A stretch of 64,000 bases of DNA from assembly GCF_009905375.1 (NCBI RefSeq), contig NC_133650.1, positions 301,753,957 to 301,817,956 on the forward strand, in the 5' to 3' direction. A program made the translations under genes and the position numbers. This document shows, one piece after another, positions 10,858 to 22,025 of the stretch. This DNA comes from Apium graveolens. Taxonomy: Eukaryota > Streptophyta > Magnoliopsida > Apiales > Apiaceae. Numbering within the stretch: the stretch's first letter is position 1; each line of letters starts with the position of its first letter. Under the pieces are notes generated by a model. It saw only the letters and a list, made by a program, of their open reading frames with translations. It was not told where the DNA came from and did no database searches.

Positions 10858-12774
10858 ATGGAGAACCAAACTGTGAATGATTCGATGAACATGACGGCTG
10901 ATCCCAACGCACAGATCACTGGATCTGATGGGGTTCACCAGCAGCCGATTAACCCTAACGCACGGATCGTACGATCTGATGGGGGTCAAACGCCTGTTGG
11001 ACATGTGCCTTCGGGACATGTGCCTGTGGGACACACTGTCATTGGACAGTTTAGTGTTCCTCTTGGACAGATATCGGCAGGATTCACTCCTCCGATCATA
11101 CCTGCGGTGCCTACTGGTGTGCATACACCTGTAGTACAGACGCACGTACCATCTGTTCCACCCGTGGTGCCTGCTGCACCTGTTATGCCAACTGTGCCTG
11201 CTGCACATGTTGAAAAACCTGAGAAGTTCAACGGAATGAACTTCAAACGTTGGCAACAAAAGATGCACTTTTATCTGACCACGTTGCATATGGATCGCTT
11301 CCTTAAGGAAGAACCACCGTTGCTCACTGCTGAGAGTAACATGCAGACTGTGTATGCTGTTGATGCTTGGAAGCACTCCGATTACATCTGTCGGAACTAT
11401 GTGTTAAATTGTTTGTCTGACTCGTTGTATAACGTATACAGCGCGAAGCCAACAGCTAAGGTCTTATGGGAGTCACTTGACCATAAGTATAAAACCGAGG
11501 ACGCTGGGGCAAAGAAGTGGATTGTTGGCCGCTTTCTTGATTATAAGATGGCAGACTCTAAGACTGTGGTCAGTCAGGTGCAGGAACTGCAGGTGATCAT
11601 TCATGACATTCATGCTGAGGGAATGGTCATAAGTGAGTCTTTCCAAGTTGCTGCTGTTATTGAAAAGCTTCCACCTGGATGGAAAGATTTCAAGAACTAC
11701 CTTAAGCACAAGCGAAAGGAGATGTCTATGGAGGATCTTATTGTTAGACTTCGTATTGAAGAAGACAACAGAGGGTCCGAGAAGAAAGTTAACGTTGCCA
11801 CTGAGAAGGCAAACATGGTGGAGCATGCTCAAAGCTCCAAGCCCAAGAAGGCTAATTCTGGTAAAGGGGCAAAGCTGGCACCCAAGGGAGGGATTTCGAA
11901 GTCAAAATTTCAAGGGAAGTGCTACAACTGTGATAAAGTTGGTCATAGGTCTTCTGACTGCAAGAAGCCCAAGAAGCCCAACAAGAAGAAAGAAGCAAAC
12001 ATGGTAGAGAATATCTCCAAGGAGATGGGTGACATAGACCTCTGTGCTACGGTCTCTGAAGTGAACCTGGTCGGTTCTAATCCACGTGAATGGTGGATTG
12101 ATACTGGTGCTACTAGGCATGTTTGCTCAGACAAGGCGGTTTTCTCTAGCCTTAAAGCTTCCGATGCTGGTGAGAAGCTCTACATGGGGAATTCAGCAAC
12201 TTCTACCATTGAGGGTGAAGGCACGGTGATCCTGAAGATGACCTCTGGGAAGAATCTGACTTTGAAGAATGTACTTTATGTGCCTGATATTCGCAAGAAC
12301 CTTGTGTCTGGTTCTCTGTTGAATAAGCATGGCTTTCACATTGTAATAGAGTCAGATAAAGTTATTTTGTGTAAGAGTGGTATGTTTGTAGGCAAGGGTT
12401 ATTTAACTGATGGGCTTTTTAAGCTCAATGTAATGTCCGTTAAGGACGATAATGAAATGAAGAATTCTTCTGCTTACTTGCTTGAGTCTCCTAATTTATG
12501 GCATGCTAGATTAGGACATGTAAATTATGACACTTTACGACGTTTAAGTGCAAAAGAATACATACCTAAACTTACTATCGATCCAAAACATAAGTGTGAG
12601 ACTTGTGTTGAGGCAAAATTAACGAGATCATCATTTAAACGTGTGGAAAGGAACACCAAAGTGCTAGACCTAATACATAGCGACATATGTGATTTAAAAT
12701 TCGCTCCAACAAGAGGAGGAAACAAGTATTTTATTACATTCATTGATGATTGTACAAAATACTGCTATCTATAA
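10858..12774 (+). CDS. Copia GAG-protease-integrase (N-terminal part of broken polyprotein)
   Basis: The first ATG after the leader is at 10858; the frame gives 638 residues. Order: Pro/Val-rich N-terminus (about 1-120), copia gag domain (about 125-290), basic linker, zinc knuckle [14 protein letters not shown] (355-368), aspartic protease motif WWIDTGA with D415, GAG-pre-integrase segment around LWHARLGH (547-554), and the start of the integrase core with HSD at 607-609. The frame ends at TAA (12772-12774) just after [11 protein letters not shown]. Copia relatives normally continue through integrase, so this stop is caused by a small deletion at about 12765-12770. The rest of pol follows in another frame from 12746. 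It acts in particle assembly and integration; host role none. Confidence 0.9.
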   Translation: MENQTVNDSMNMTADPNAQITGSDGVHQQPINPNARIVRSDGGQTPVGHVPSGHVPVGHTVIGQFSVPLGQISAGFTPPIIPAVPTGVHTPVVQTHVPSVPPVVPAAPVMPTVPAAHVEKPEKFNGMNFKRWQQKMHFYLTTLHMDRFLKEEPPLLTAESNMQTVYAVDAWKHSDYICRNYVLNCLSDSLYNVYSAKPTAKVLWESLDHKYKTEDAGAKKWIVGRFLDYKMADSKTVVSQVQELQVIIHDIHAEGMVISESFQVAAVIEKLPPGWKDFKNYLKHKRKEMSMEDLIVRLRIEEDNRGSEKKVNVATEKANMVEHAQSSKPKKANSGKGAKLAPKGGISKSKFQGKCYNCDKVGHRSSDCKKPKKPNKKKEANMVENISKEMGDIDLCATVSEVNLVGSNPREWWIDTGATRHVCSDKAVFSSLKASDAGEKLYMGNSATSTIEGEGTVILKMTSGKNLTLKNVLYVPDIRKNLVSGSLLNKHGFHIVIESDKVILCKSGMFVGKGYLTDGLFKLNVMSVKDDNEMKNSSAYLLESPNLWHARLGHVNYDTLRRLSAKEYIPKLTIDPKHKCETCVEAKLTRSSFKRVERNTKVLDLIHSDICDLKFAPTRGGNKYFITFIDDCTKYCYL

Positions 12775-15064
12775 GGAAGAAGTTGAGACACAACAAACTG
12801 AGAAAATCAAAATGATACGAAGTGATCGTGGAGGTGAATATGTTGAACCGTTTGGGGAATTCTGTTCACAACATGGTATAATCCATGAGGTCACTGCACC
12901 ATACTCCCCTCAGTCAAATGGTGTGGCTGAAAGGAAGAATCGCACTCTGAAAGAGATGATGAATGCGATGTTGTTAAGCTCTGGGCTCCCACAATCGATG
13001 TGGGGAGAAGCCATCTTAAGCACAAATAATATTTTAAATATTACGATGCGCAAGAATAAGGATGTAAGTCCTTATGAAATGTGGAAGAAAAAGAAACCAA
13101 GTTACCAACACCTGAAAGTGTGGGGGTGCCTTGCAAAGGTACTGATCCCTACACCGAAGAAGGTGAAGATAGGTCCTAAGACTGTGGATTGTGTCTTCAT
13201 CGGATATCCTCCACACAGCACTGCATATCGGTTTCTTGTTCATGAATCCAAGATTCCTGATATTCAAAAGAATACCATTATGGAATCAAGGAATGCCTCA
13301 TTTTTTGAGACGATGTTTCCCTGTAATCCAGGAAACCAACAACCTACGACGTCTAAACGATCTCATGAGTCTGTAGATGATGATAATGAGAGTGATGAAA
13401 GTGAAGACGAAAATGTGGGGGTAGTGAGAAGGAGCAAAAGACAACGAACGGAGAAATCCTATGGGTCTGATTTTATGACCTATTTGCTCGAAGAAGGTGA
13501 CCCAAAAACTTATAAGAAGGCGGTTACCTCACCTGATGGGCCTATGTGGAAAGAGGCCATCAAGAATGAAGTTGATTCAATTATGCAAAATCATACTTGG
13601 GAATTAGTGGACTTGCCAACTGGTTGCAAACCATTAAGTAGCAAGTGGGTTTTCAAGAAGAAGTTGAAAACTGATGGCACTATTGATAAGTATAAGGCCA
13701 GACTTGTAATTAAAGGATACAAGCAACAAAAAGGCCTTGATTACTTTGATACATATTCTCCTGTAACGAGAATAACGTCCATAAGGATGATGTTTGCTAT
13801 TGCTGCAATGCGTAATCTAACTGTACATCAAATGGATGTGAAAACAGCTTTCCTAAATGGAGACATAGATGAAGAAATCTATATGGAACAACCTGAAGGG
13901 TTTGTTGTCCCAGGACAAGAAAGGAAAGTGTGTAGATTGGTGAAATCATTGTATGGTTTGAAACAAGCGCCTATGAAATGGCATGAAAAATTTGATGAGG
14001 TCGTGCTGGCCAATGGTTTCAAAATCAATGAATGTGATAGCAGTGCCTATTACAAGGATAACGAGAACAACTATGTCAAGGAGAATGACAATGGCTATGT
14101 CATGATGACACTATATGTAGATGATGTACTTATTGCTGGAAGCAATGATAAAGTTATCAAATCTACAAAGGACATGTTGAAATCAAGGTTCGACATGAAA
14201 GATATGGGACTAGCAAATGTAATTCTGGGAATTCAAATTTCTAGAACATCAGAGGGTCTCGCATTAAGTCAACCACATTATGTTGACAAGATCCTTGAGA
14301 AGTTTCTTAAGGATGACTTTGAGAAAGCTAGGACACCTGTGGATATGACTTTGCACCTATCCAAGAACAAAGGTGTAGCTGTTTCCCAATTGGAATACTC
14401 GAGGATAATTGGTAGTCTGATGTACCTCATGAGTTGTACAAGACCAGACATTGCATACTCAATTAGCAAGTTGAGTAGGTTTACGAGTAATCCGGGAGCT
14501 GATCACTGGAAAGCGATTATAAGGGTACTAAGGTACTTGAGGGGAACTCGAGACTATGGACTGCACTATGGCAGATACCCAGCAGTATTAGAAGGATATA
14601 CTGACGCAAATTGGATATCTAGCAAGAAAGCACTTAAGTCTACGAGTGGCTATGTGTTTATATTAGCTGGAGCGGCAATATCATGGAAATCCTCAAAACA
14701 AACGGTGATAACTCATTCCACGATGGAAGCTGAGTTTGTGGCACTAGATAAATGCGCCGAAGAGGCTGAATATCTACGTCAGTTTCTGGAGGATATTCCA
14801 AGATGGCCAAAGCCTGTAACTGCAATAGGGATTCACTGTGATAGTCAATCCGCTATTGGCAGAGCACAGAGCACGATGTATAATGGAAAGTCTCGTCATA
14901 TACGACGACGACACGGTTCCATTAGACAATTGATCTCAACCGGAATTATCACTATTGACTATATACCGTCAAAGGATAATATCGCGGATCCACTAACCAA
15001 AGGGTTATCAAGAGAAGTGGTTGAGAAATCATCGAGAGGGATGGGCCTTAAGCCTATTGCTTAA
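12746..15064 (+). CDS. Copia integrase-RT-RNase H (C-terminal part of broken polyprotein)
   Basis: Homology starts at YKEEVETQ (about 12770); the ATG at 12746 only opens the frame and overlaps the upstream ORF by 29 bp. Integrase residues SDRGGEY (second Asp) and the Glu in VAERKNRTL are present. RT has the [11 protein letters not shown] motif and YVDD at 14113-14124. RNase H has TDANW, the STMEAEF region and the C-terminal [12 protein letters not shown] typical of copia. Compared with usual spacing about 15 codons are missing between the first and second integrase acidic residues, and the frame is shifted. RT and RNase H look intact. Without an ATG-driven start for pol, expression as in a normal element is unlikely. 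Confidence 0.9.
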   Translation: MIVQNTAIYKEEVETQQTEKIKMIRSDRGGEYVEPFGEFCSQHGIIHEVTAPYSPQSNGVAERKNRTLKEMMNAMLLSSGLPQSMWGEAILSTNNILNITMRKNKDVSPYEMWKKKKPSYQHLKVWGCLAKVLIPTPKKVKIGPKTVDCVFIGYPPHSTAYRFLVHESKIPDIQKNTIMESRNASFFETMFPCNPGNQQPTTSKRSHESVDDDNESDESEDENVGVVRRSKRQRTEKSYGSDFMTYLLEEGDPKTYKKAVTSPDGPMWKEAIKNEVDSIMQNHTWELVDLPTGCKPLSSKWVFKKKLKTDGTIDKYKARLVIKGYKQQKGLDYFDTYSPVTRITSIRMMFAIAAMRNLTVHQMDVKTAFLNGDIDEEIYMEQPEGFVVPGQERKVCRLVKSLYGLKQAPMKWHEKFDEVVLANGFKINECDSSAYYKDNENNYVKENDNGYVMMTLYVDDVLIAGSNDKVIKSTKDMLKSRFDMKDMGLANVILGIQISRTSEGLALSQPHYVDKILEKFLKDDFEKARTPVDMTLHLSKNKGVAVSQLEYSRIIGSLMYLMSCTRPDIAYSISKLSRFTSNPGADHWKAIIRVLRYLRGTRDYGLHYGRYPAVLEGYTDANWISSKKALKSTSGYVFILAGAAISWKSSKQTVITHSTMEAEFVALDKCAEEAEYLRQFLEDIPRWPKPVTAIGIHCDSQSAIGRAQSTMYNGKSRHIRRRHGSIRQLISTGIITIDYIPSKDNIADPLTKGLSREVVEKSSRGMGLKPIA

Positions 15065-15696
15065 CGGCATCATGGTGGACACCCAACCATTGCTGACTGG
15101 AGATCCCAAGAACTTGGTTCAATGGGACAACTAAATCATGATGACCAAATCACTGTGGGGGTAACCCCTGGCCTGTTCCTATGATGAGGAAACAGTGAGA
15201 CCCGTAAGGTACGAGGTTAAGCTTTGAGCCTTTAATGATCTTTGATGAATACATGGAGCTCAGGAGTGAACGCATGGAATTCAGTTGAGTAAACGCGGGT
15301 TACTCTATAAGATAAAGATCACCTATGTGGGAGAGAAGTGGGGCCGCTTCAAAGGAGAATTGCGAGGCACAATTCTTTAGAAACTTCTGCAGAACCAGGA
15401 CGATGTTCCATGGCCAAAATGGACATACTCATGAGAGCTGAACGAGTCAGAAACGATATAGTGATAAGTATATCATCGTTTACATAAACGGTCGAACAGT
15501 TCAAGGACAAGCACGTCTACTGTCTACCAGTAAAGTCGGTATGCTTACTCGAGCGAAGGTTCAAGGAGCATTCTCTACCTATCGTATGATATATCTGATC
15601 GAAGAAACTATCACCAAGTCAAACTCCGTGTCTGTCTGTCTGTCTGTCTGTCTGGTGTGTGCTACTAAGATCACCAATCTCACCCATGTGGGGGAT
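15065..15696 (+). other. Copia 3' untranslated internal region
   Basis: About 630 bp without a convincing ORF. It contains a (TCTG)6 microsatellite at 15631-15654 and ends in a purine-rich polypurine tract (ATGTGGGGGAT, 15686-15696) directly before the 3' LTR. Confidence 0.7.
15631..15654 (+). repeat. (TCTG)6 microsatellite
   Basis: Six perfect tetranucleotide units inside the copia element, useful as a marker for this insertion. Confidence 0.9.
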
Positions 15697-16338
15697 TGTT
15701 GGAAAATATGGGTATAAGTCCCATATTGGTAAGTCATATTTTTGAGCATTATGACTAAAAGATGTGTGAGATATGATGATATTCTCTTAATAATGGAAAT
15801 TATTATTTTCCATTAGAATTTGGCTCAAATATTATGGCATAAATTAATTTGATTTTGTTTCAGATTAATTGATATGGTGTATGTCTTGATATATTTAATC
15901 TGATTCTGTTTCAGATTATTTATGGAATAGAGTAGCTTGCAAGTATTACACCGATTCCATAATTAATGATATTTAATTATGGAAAAGAGTAGCGCACAAG
16001 TCTATCTACACCTATATAAACACCTCTAAGGCGTTAGGGTTAGACACACCAAAAACATATTTGCCTCTAAACACAAATCTCTCTCTCTCGGTGATAGTTT
16101 CGTGCCCGTTCAAGCTCGCTGAAGGTGCTCGTTATCCGTAACGCCGCCGCTACCTCGTTTTATCCTGGGAGGCTATCGACTCGCACATACGGTGAGAGGC
16201 GAAATAGCTTTAAGGAGACAGTTTCAACTGGACTCGAGGATCTCTCTTCTGTTTATATCTTTTCTTCCTCCGTTTGATTTCGTTTACTCACGCACACACT
16301 TGTTTGATTATTTGTATTAATCGCAGATTGTTTTCACA
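15697..16338 (+). repeat. 3' LTR of copia element
   Basis: 642 bp, the same length as the 5' LTR and visually identical; followed by the target duplication CTTTT at 16339-16343. Confidence 0.93.
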
Positions 16339-17059
16339 CTTTTCAATGTTTCGCTGCCCACATTATTTTTTTCATTTTTTGCTCTCGTTTTCTTCACCTG
16401 TTTGGTTTTTGCTCTCGTTTTCTTCGCCGTAACATCATTTCTTTATCAGAAAATGTTAACTTGGACACTTTTTGAAGTTACAACACCTACAGTTTCTTTT
16501 GATTTTTCCTCTTGTTTTCTTCGCCGTTGTGTCATTTCTTTATCAGTTTTCATCGTTCCAGAGGCAATTCGATCTTATCCTTTTATTCCAGTCCCTTGAT
16601 GTTTATTAAATTATTTTTAATTAAGGAAAAATCTATGTACCACTCTCGATCTCACCATACAGGGAAAAATCTATGTAGCACACTCGAACTCGCCATTTAC
16701 GTTAAGACAATTATCCAAGCAAATACTTACCTAAAATATTTACTTTGCCCATGTTTGTCAGTAGCAATACCCAAACCGAGAAATAACGCATATAAAACAA
16801 TAGACATAGGAGGTAAATAGGCTATGCAAGAATGTCAGTGACACTATGTATATGCTCTTTGGACATGACAATCCGATTGCAGGAGCTGCTGTGAACACTT
16901 ACAAGTTATTTATTTAAGCCCAGAATACAACCTGACATAGATTTTATATACACATCATTGTACTGTGGCCTTATTTGCTTATAGTATGCTTAAGTTATCT
17001 ATTTAAGCTTAAACTTCAACGTCACAGGTTTTATATGCACGTCATTGTACTGTGGTCTC
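16339..17059 (-). repeat. UGT promoter-type repeat, right of the copia insertion
   Basis: Direct continuation of 10031-10139. On the minus strand it reads as the UGT upstream minisatellite (about 16370-16560), then the AAAAATCTATGTAGCA block (twice) and the AATGTCAGTGACAC block. No gene. Confidence 0.6.
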
Positions 17060-17137
17060 CTCTTTTAGCAATGAGCATGGCAAGGTTCAAGAAGGGTAGC
17101 AAGTGACCAAATGCTAACCAGAAAAACATTACAATGA
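17060..17137 (-). pseudogene. UGT 5' fragment
   Basis: Minus-strand match to the codons around [23 protein letters not shown] with the start region altered. Immediately followed by a second, more complete fragment. Confidence 0.6.
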
Positions 17138-17139
17138 CC

Positions 17140-17255
17140 ATGGAAATTCTGTGATTGCTTTAAGCAATGAGCATGGCAAGGTTCAAGAAGGGTAGCAAGT
17201 GACAAAATGCTAACCACGGAGACATTACAATGTGCATTCTTTTACCGGAAGTCAT
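17140..17255 (-). pseudogene. UGT 5' fragment with start codon
   Basis: On the minus strand, ATG at 17255-17253 followed by about 38 codons of the UGT N-terminus, then loss of homology. Its upstream DNA (17256-17390) is the promoter-proximal block with TAGTTTATCTAAGATACC and GGTCCGGTTCAATCTACTAG. Confidence 0.65.
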
Positions 17256-17539
17256 GTCTGCTGCTCTCAATGACTATAGATTATTCATTTATTTGGTATC
17301 TTAGATAAACTAGTAGATTGAACCGGACCAGATCTAGGAAAGAGCACTGGCGACACGTGGCACCAAAAACAGCGGCCCACACAGTATTTTTGGTATCCTA
17401 GAGAATTCTTTTTCTATTATAGAATTTCATCAAATTCGTTGCTAAAGTAGAATAATAGTTATATTTAAATATAATAAAATGTTTAATAATTGAAATTTGA
17501 AAAAAAAAATTAATTTTGATTCTACTGTGGAATAATTTT

Positions 17540-18985
17540 TGTAAAATTCGTAATTTTATTTTTAATTTATTTATTAGAAATTAGATATTAATTTGTCTAG
17601 ATAAATATTTTAAAATTAGAATATTCTGAAAACATTTTGTGCAAGGTAGTTGATTTGTGAAAAGATTTGTTATTTGTGGAAATAAGTGTAAGAATAATTT
17701 AGAAAATCGAAATTTTTTTTAGTTTAGGTAATTGTGTGTATCAAATATTTTATTTATGGAATTTACTTGGAGAGGTTGTAAATCTTTAGGAGGAAATATT
17801 ATTATTTCCTAGTTGAGATATAGGGTTTTGTATCGTTATAAATACACCATATTCGTATTCCTTGTTTTTATCATTAAAATTCGTAGGACTTTCTCAGCAA
17901 AAATCAGCTGTCTTGTAAAATTCGTAGAAAATTCATCGTAAGTCAGAATTCAGTGATTCTGGACTTTTCAGAAAGGTCTTTTCGTTATCTTCAGCTTTCG
18001 TGTTTCGTGTTTTTCAAGAAAATATCGTTTAGAGGGTCAAAAAGAGTAAATTCAGATCTGGTCAGGCTTTGAGGTAAGTACCTTTTGACTTACTTTTAAT
18101 TTTCGGAAAAGATATTTCAATTCTGTTTTTGATTTCGTATAAGATATAAGAACTGTGATTTCGAAAATTATAAGGTATAAGTATTTGTGAATTTTAGAAC
18201 CCAGTCTCTACGTTTTCGAACCGTTCGTAATTTACGCTATAGTTCCGGAACTAGCCTTAGATACCCTTAGTAGGCGCACAAGTGTGCAACTTTAGATACC
18301 TATTAAGGGCGCGTAATTATTGAACTTTAGATGCCGACCACTGGCAAAGTGTGGTATAAAGAATAAGAATAAGAATTAGATGCCGGCTACTGGCAAAGTG
18401 TGGCCGTAGATCAAGACTGTGGTATTTATAAGAATTATCGTTTCGTTCTGTTTTATTCTGCTCAGATCTGTTATAAAATCTGTACTGTTATAAATTCTGC
18501 TCTGTTCTGTTTTAAATTCTGAATTTTAAAATATAAAACTTTGGGTTGGATTTATTTTAGAAAATGTTTTACAAAATTATTATTGTTTTAAGAAAAATCG
18601 TTTTATCAAAACACCCATTGTTTTTCTGTTTAAAAGTTAGTCAATTTGTACTTGCTGAGCTGTGTAGCTCACCCCTTTTAACATTTCAGGTTCGGAATTT
18701 GGAGCATATTAAGATTAAGGAATGAGAACTATGTGGAGATCTGTGCTGCTTCGTTTTGTGCTATTTGAATTAGAATAAAGATTTTGTTTTTAGAGAATAA
18801 ATTTAATTATCTGTTAGACAATTATTATCGGATTTGTGGAGCTGCGTCTCTATTTTTATGATTTTGATTATTGAGTTTGACCGCTGCTTTGAATTTCGTG
18901 ATCTATTAGAATTATCGAGTAATAATATATTTTATTTTTAGTTTTCGATTTAGAATTTAATAGTCCGGAAGTGCGGGCTGTTACA
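17540..18985 (+). repeat. 5' LTR of TR-GAG element
   Basis: 1446 bp with a TATA box (TATAAATA, 17837-17844). Contains a short internal near-duplication, ATGCCG.C.ACTGGCAAAGTG, near 18330 and 18380. Confidence 0.92.
17837..17844 (+). promoter_or_regulatory. LTR TATA box
   Basis: TATAAATA about 300 bp into the LTR; repeated at 20562-20569 in the 3' LTR. Position fits a U3/R boundary, which is inference. Confidence 0.5.
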
Positions 18986-18987
18986 GT

Positions 18988-19000
18988 TGGTATCAAGAGC
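18988..19000 (+). other. Primer binding site, tRNA-Met-like
   Basis: TGGTATCAAGAGC lies two bases after the 5' LTR. It equals the usual TGGTATCAGAGC plus one A. Confidence 0.75.
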
Positions 19001-19198
19001 AGGCTGTCCTTCGGAGTGTATTAGGTATGGGACTAGTACATTCCCTAGGATGCGATCCTTTAGACTATCGTATAGGTCTTAGAAAATTATTTTGGATTTA
19101 GGGCATTTATTTGTGTGATTATTTGATATGTTTGACTTTTGTGTTTTTTTTGATTATTGGCTATAAGTTTAGAATTTGTTTTGTGTGTTCTAGTAAAG

Positions 19199-20137
19199 AT
19201 GGATGGAGAAAATCAGAACAACAATGAAAATCAGGGCAATAATGATGAAGGAGGAAACGTCTTTGACCAGCTGGCTGAAACTCTAGCTGTACTTGTGAAT
19301 CAGCAACCGAAGCCCAACATCGTCTCTCAATTCAAGCGTTTGAACCCGCCAACTTTTGATGGAGCTACAGACCCGGCTATCGTTGAGATGTGGATCCAAG
19401 AGATGGAAAAAGCTTTCGGACTTCTGGGGAGCAATGAGGAACAGAAGGTGACCTTAGCTGTGTACCAATTGCAAGGAAGCGCTTACGACTGGTGGCTTAT
19501 GGAAAAGAGGAAGAATGAGACGACAAATCTTGAAGAAAATCATGAACCGTACACTTGGGCAAAGTTCAAGAAGGCTTTAGAGGACAAGTACTTTCCGAGA
19601 ACAGTTCGTCTGCAGAAAGAGAGGGACTTCATTCGACTTCAACAAGGTGGAAGAACCGTCATTGAATACGAAGCAGAATTTGCAAAGCTTGCGAAGTACG
19701 CGTCGACCCTAGTAGCAGATGAGAGCAGTCGAGCACGAAGATTAGAGGAGGGACTTCGAAGTGACATCAGGAATTCAGTGGCGTCGTTTGAACTTCAGAC
19801 GTACGAGGCTGTCCTCAACAAGGCGTTAGTGATCGAAAGGGGCTTGGCAGAATCTGAAAAGGCGTCTGGCAGTTGGAATAAGAGGCGGTTCACTCAAACT
19901 AGTGGGCAATCTTTTCAAGGGGGACCACTCAAGAAGCCACACGTGTACGATAACATCGGGGGTCAAGGTGATCGAGAGACGTGTACCAGGTGCGGCAAGA
20001 ATCATCCGGACAAAGTCTGTCGTTGGAATACAGGTGCTTGTTTTCATTGCGGAGAAGTAGGACATAAGATTTCGAATTGTCCGCACAATCCGCCACCGCC
20101 ACCAAGGAAGGAAGCAGATAACAAGATGGGCAAATGA
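19199..20137 (+). CDS. Gypsy-type GAG of the TR-GAG element
   Basis: ATG at 19199 gives 312 residues; an in-frame upstream ATG at 19157 would add 14 hydrophobic residues, but the 19199 start gives the usual acidic, Asn-rich GAG N-terminus. The retrotransposon gag (capsid) domain covers about 85-190 (LQGSAYDWW, FPRTVRLQKERDFIRLQQG). Two CCHC knuckles follow: C262-C265-H269-C274 and C281-C284-H289-C294, then a proline tract. The stop TGA (20135-20137) is followed in frame by 13 more codons beginning RVFQLTG, the kind of sequence that precedes protease in full-length gypsy elements, then TAA at 20177. The protein would form virus-like particles that package element RNA. Confidence 0.9.
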   Translation: MDGENQNNNENQGNNDEGGNVFDQLAETLAVLVNQQPKPNIVSQFKRLNPPTFDGATDPAIVEMWIQEMEKAFGLLGSNEEQKVTLAVYQLQGSAYDWWLMEKRKNETTNLEENHEPYTWAKFKKALEDKYFPRTVRLQKERDFIRLQQGGRTVIEYEAEFAKLAKYASTLVADESSRARRLEEGLRSDIRNSVASFELQTYEAVLNKALVIERGLAESEKASGSWNKRRFTQTSGQSFQGGPLKKPHVYDNIGGQGDRETCTRCGKNHPDKVCRWNTGACFHCGEVGHKISNCPHNPPPPPRKEADNKMGK

Positions 20138-20250
20138 CGTGTGTTTCAGCTGACAGGAAATGACAACTATCGCAATTAAGGTATGATTTCTTTTCTTTAG
20201 TGACTTATTTAATTTATTTATGTTATGTGAATTTGGGGACCAAATTCTTT

Positions 20251-20264
20251 TAAGGAGGGAAGAA
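20251..20264 (+). other. Polypurine tract
   Basis: TAAGGAGGGAAGAA immediately before the 3' LTR, the plus-strand priming site. Confidence 0.75.
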
Positions 20265-21710
20265 TGTAAAATTCGTAATTTTATTTTTAATTTATTTATT
20301 AGAAATTAGATATTAATTTGTCTAGATAAATATTTTAAAATTAGAATATTCTGAAAACATTTTGTGCAAGGTAGTTGATTTGTGAAAAGATTTGTTATTT
20401 GTGGAAATAAGTGTAAGAATAATTTAGAAAATCGAAATTTTTTTTAGTTTAGGTAATTGTGTGTATCAAATATTTTATTTATGGAATTTACTTGGAGAGG
20501 TTGTAAATCTTTAGGAGGAAATATTATTATTTCCTAGTTGAGATATAGGGTTTTGTATCGTTATAAATACACCATATTCGTATTCCTTGTTTTTATCATT
20601 AAAATTCGTAGGACTTTCTCAGCAAAAATCAGCTGTCTTGTAAAATTCGTAGAAAATTCATCGTAAGTCAGAATTCAGTGATTCTGGACTTTTCAGAAAG
20701 GTCTTTTCGTTATCTTCAGCTTTCGTGTTTCGTGTTTTTCAAGAAAATATCGTTTAGAGGGTCAAAAAGAGTAAATTCAGATCTGGTCAGGCTTTGAGGT
20801 AAGTACCTTTTGACTTACTTTTAATTTTCGGAAAAGATATTTCAATTCTGTTTTTGATTTCGTATAAGATATAAGAACTGTGATTTCGAAAATTATAAGG
20901 TATAAGTATTTGTGAATTTTAGAACCCAGTCTCTACGTTTTCGAACCGTTCGTAATTTACGCTATAGTTCCGGAACTAGCCTTAGATACCCTTAGTAGGC
21001 GCACAAGTGTGCAACTTTAGATACCTATTAAGGGCGCGTAATTATTGAACTTTAGATGCCGACCACTGGCAAAGTGTGGTATAAAGAATAAGAATAAGAA
21101 TTAGATGCCGGCTACTGGCAAAGTGTGGCCGTAGATCAAGACTGTGGTATTTATAAGAATTATCGTTTCGTTCTGTTTTATTCTGCTCAGATCTGTTATA
21201 AAATCTGTACTGTTATAAATTCTGCTCTGTTCTGTTTTAAATTCTGAATTTTAAAATATAAAACTTTGGGTTGGATTTATTTTAGAAAATGTTTTACAAA
21301 ATTATTATTGTTTTAAGAAAAATCGTTTTATCAAAACACCCATTGTTTTTCTGTTTAAAAGTTAGTCAATTTGTACTTGCTGAGCTGTGTAGCTCACCCC
21401 TTTTAACATTTCAGGTTCGGAATTTGGAGCATATTAAGATTAAGGAATGAGAACTATGTGGAGATCTGTGCTGCTTCGTTTTGTGCTATTTGAATTAGAA
21501 TAAAGATTTTGTTTTTAGAGAATAAATTTAATTATCTGTTAGACAATTATTATCGGATTTGTGGAGCTGCGTCTCTATTTTTATGATTTTGATTATTGAG
21601 TTTGACCGCTGCTTTGAATTTCGTGATCTATTAGAATTATCGAGTAATAATATATTTTATTTTTAGTTTTCGATTTAGAATTTAATAGTCCGGAAGTGCG
21701 GGCTGTTACA
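20265..21710 (+). repeat. 3' LTR of TR-GAG element
   Basis: 1446 bp, the same length as the 5' LTR and visually identical; followed by the ATTTT target duplication. Confidence 0.92.
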
Positions 21711-22025
21711 ATTTTGGACAAGCGTGATTTTACTATGATTCTACTACAGAACCACTTTAAATTATTTCATCAAATTTTAATGATTTTTTAAATAAAAAAA
21801 TTGTGCAATTTTATTTTTTAATTTGGTAATAAAAATTTTAACTATATATGATGAAAAATTAAATAAAATATGTATTTATATTTTTTAAACAATGGTTCTC
21901 TACGGACCTCTATCTAAGAGAGGCCTTCATCAATTGCCACCCTATATACATATATACATATATACATATATACAAGGTGTCAATTCAGGAGGGCTCCCTT
22001 AAATAGAGGTCTCTAGAGAACTATA

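Larger units (their letters stand above)
10140..16338 (+). mobile_element. Ty1/copia LTR retrotransposon (6,199 bp)
   Basis: Two LTRs of exactly 642 bp (10140-10781 and 15697-16338), which I see no difference between, flanked by a CTTTT target duplication. The internal region encodes GAG, protease, integrase, RT and RNase H in the copia order. A small deletion in integrase breaks the polyprotein, so the copy is probably not autonomous although young. The empty target is visible at about 4520. No Met-tRNA primer site is recognisable after the left LTR. Confidence 0.95.
17540..21710 (+). mobile_element. TR-GAG type LTR retrotransposon (4,171 bp, GAG only)
   Basis: LTRs 17540-18985 and 20265-21710 are both exactly 1446 bp (TGTAAAATTCG...CTGTTACA) and I see no differences. 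They are flanked by the target duplication ATTTT (17535-17539, 21711-21715). A primer site and polypurine tract are in place. The 1,279-bp interior encodes only a gypsy-type GAG; protease, RT, RNase H and integrase are absent. This is the arrangement described in plants as TR-GAG elements, which must borrow pol proteins from an autonomous partner. Equal LTRs and a clean target duplication indicate a recent insertion. Confidence 0.92.
17393..22025. mobile_element. Long-inverted-repeat element, copy 3, interrupted by the TR-GAG element
   Basis: The left arm is at 17393-17539 and the element resumes at 21711 with ATTTTGGACAAGCG, then the TATACA centre near 21950 and the start of the right arm, which is lost after about 22025. 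The uninterrupted junction can be read at about 3440-3465 in copy 1. Confidence 0.6.

Noticed and set aside
10031..17059. Copia LTR ends extended to include neighbouring T-rich sequence
   Set aside because: The target duplication CTTTT and the empty site near 4520 fix the ends at 10140 and 16338.
19157..19198. Upstream in-frame ATG of the TR-GAG gag
   Set aside because: It would add 14 hydrophobic residues not typical of GAG; the ATG at 19199 gives the usual N-terminus.
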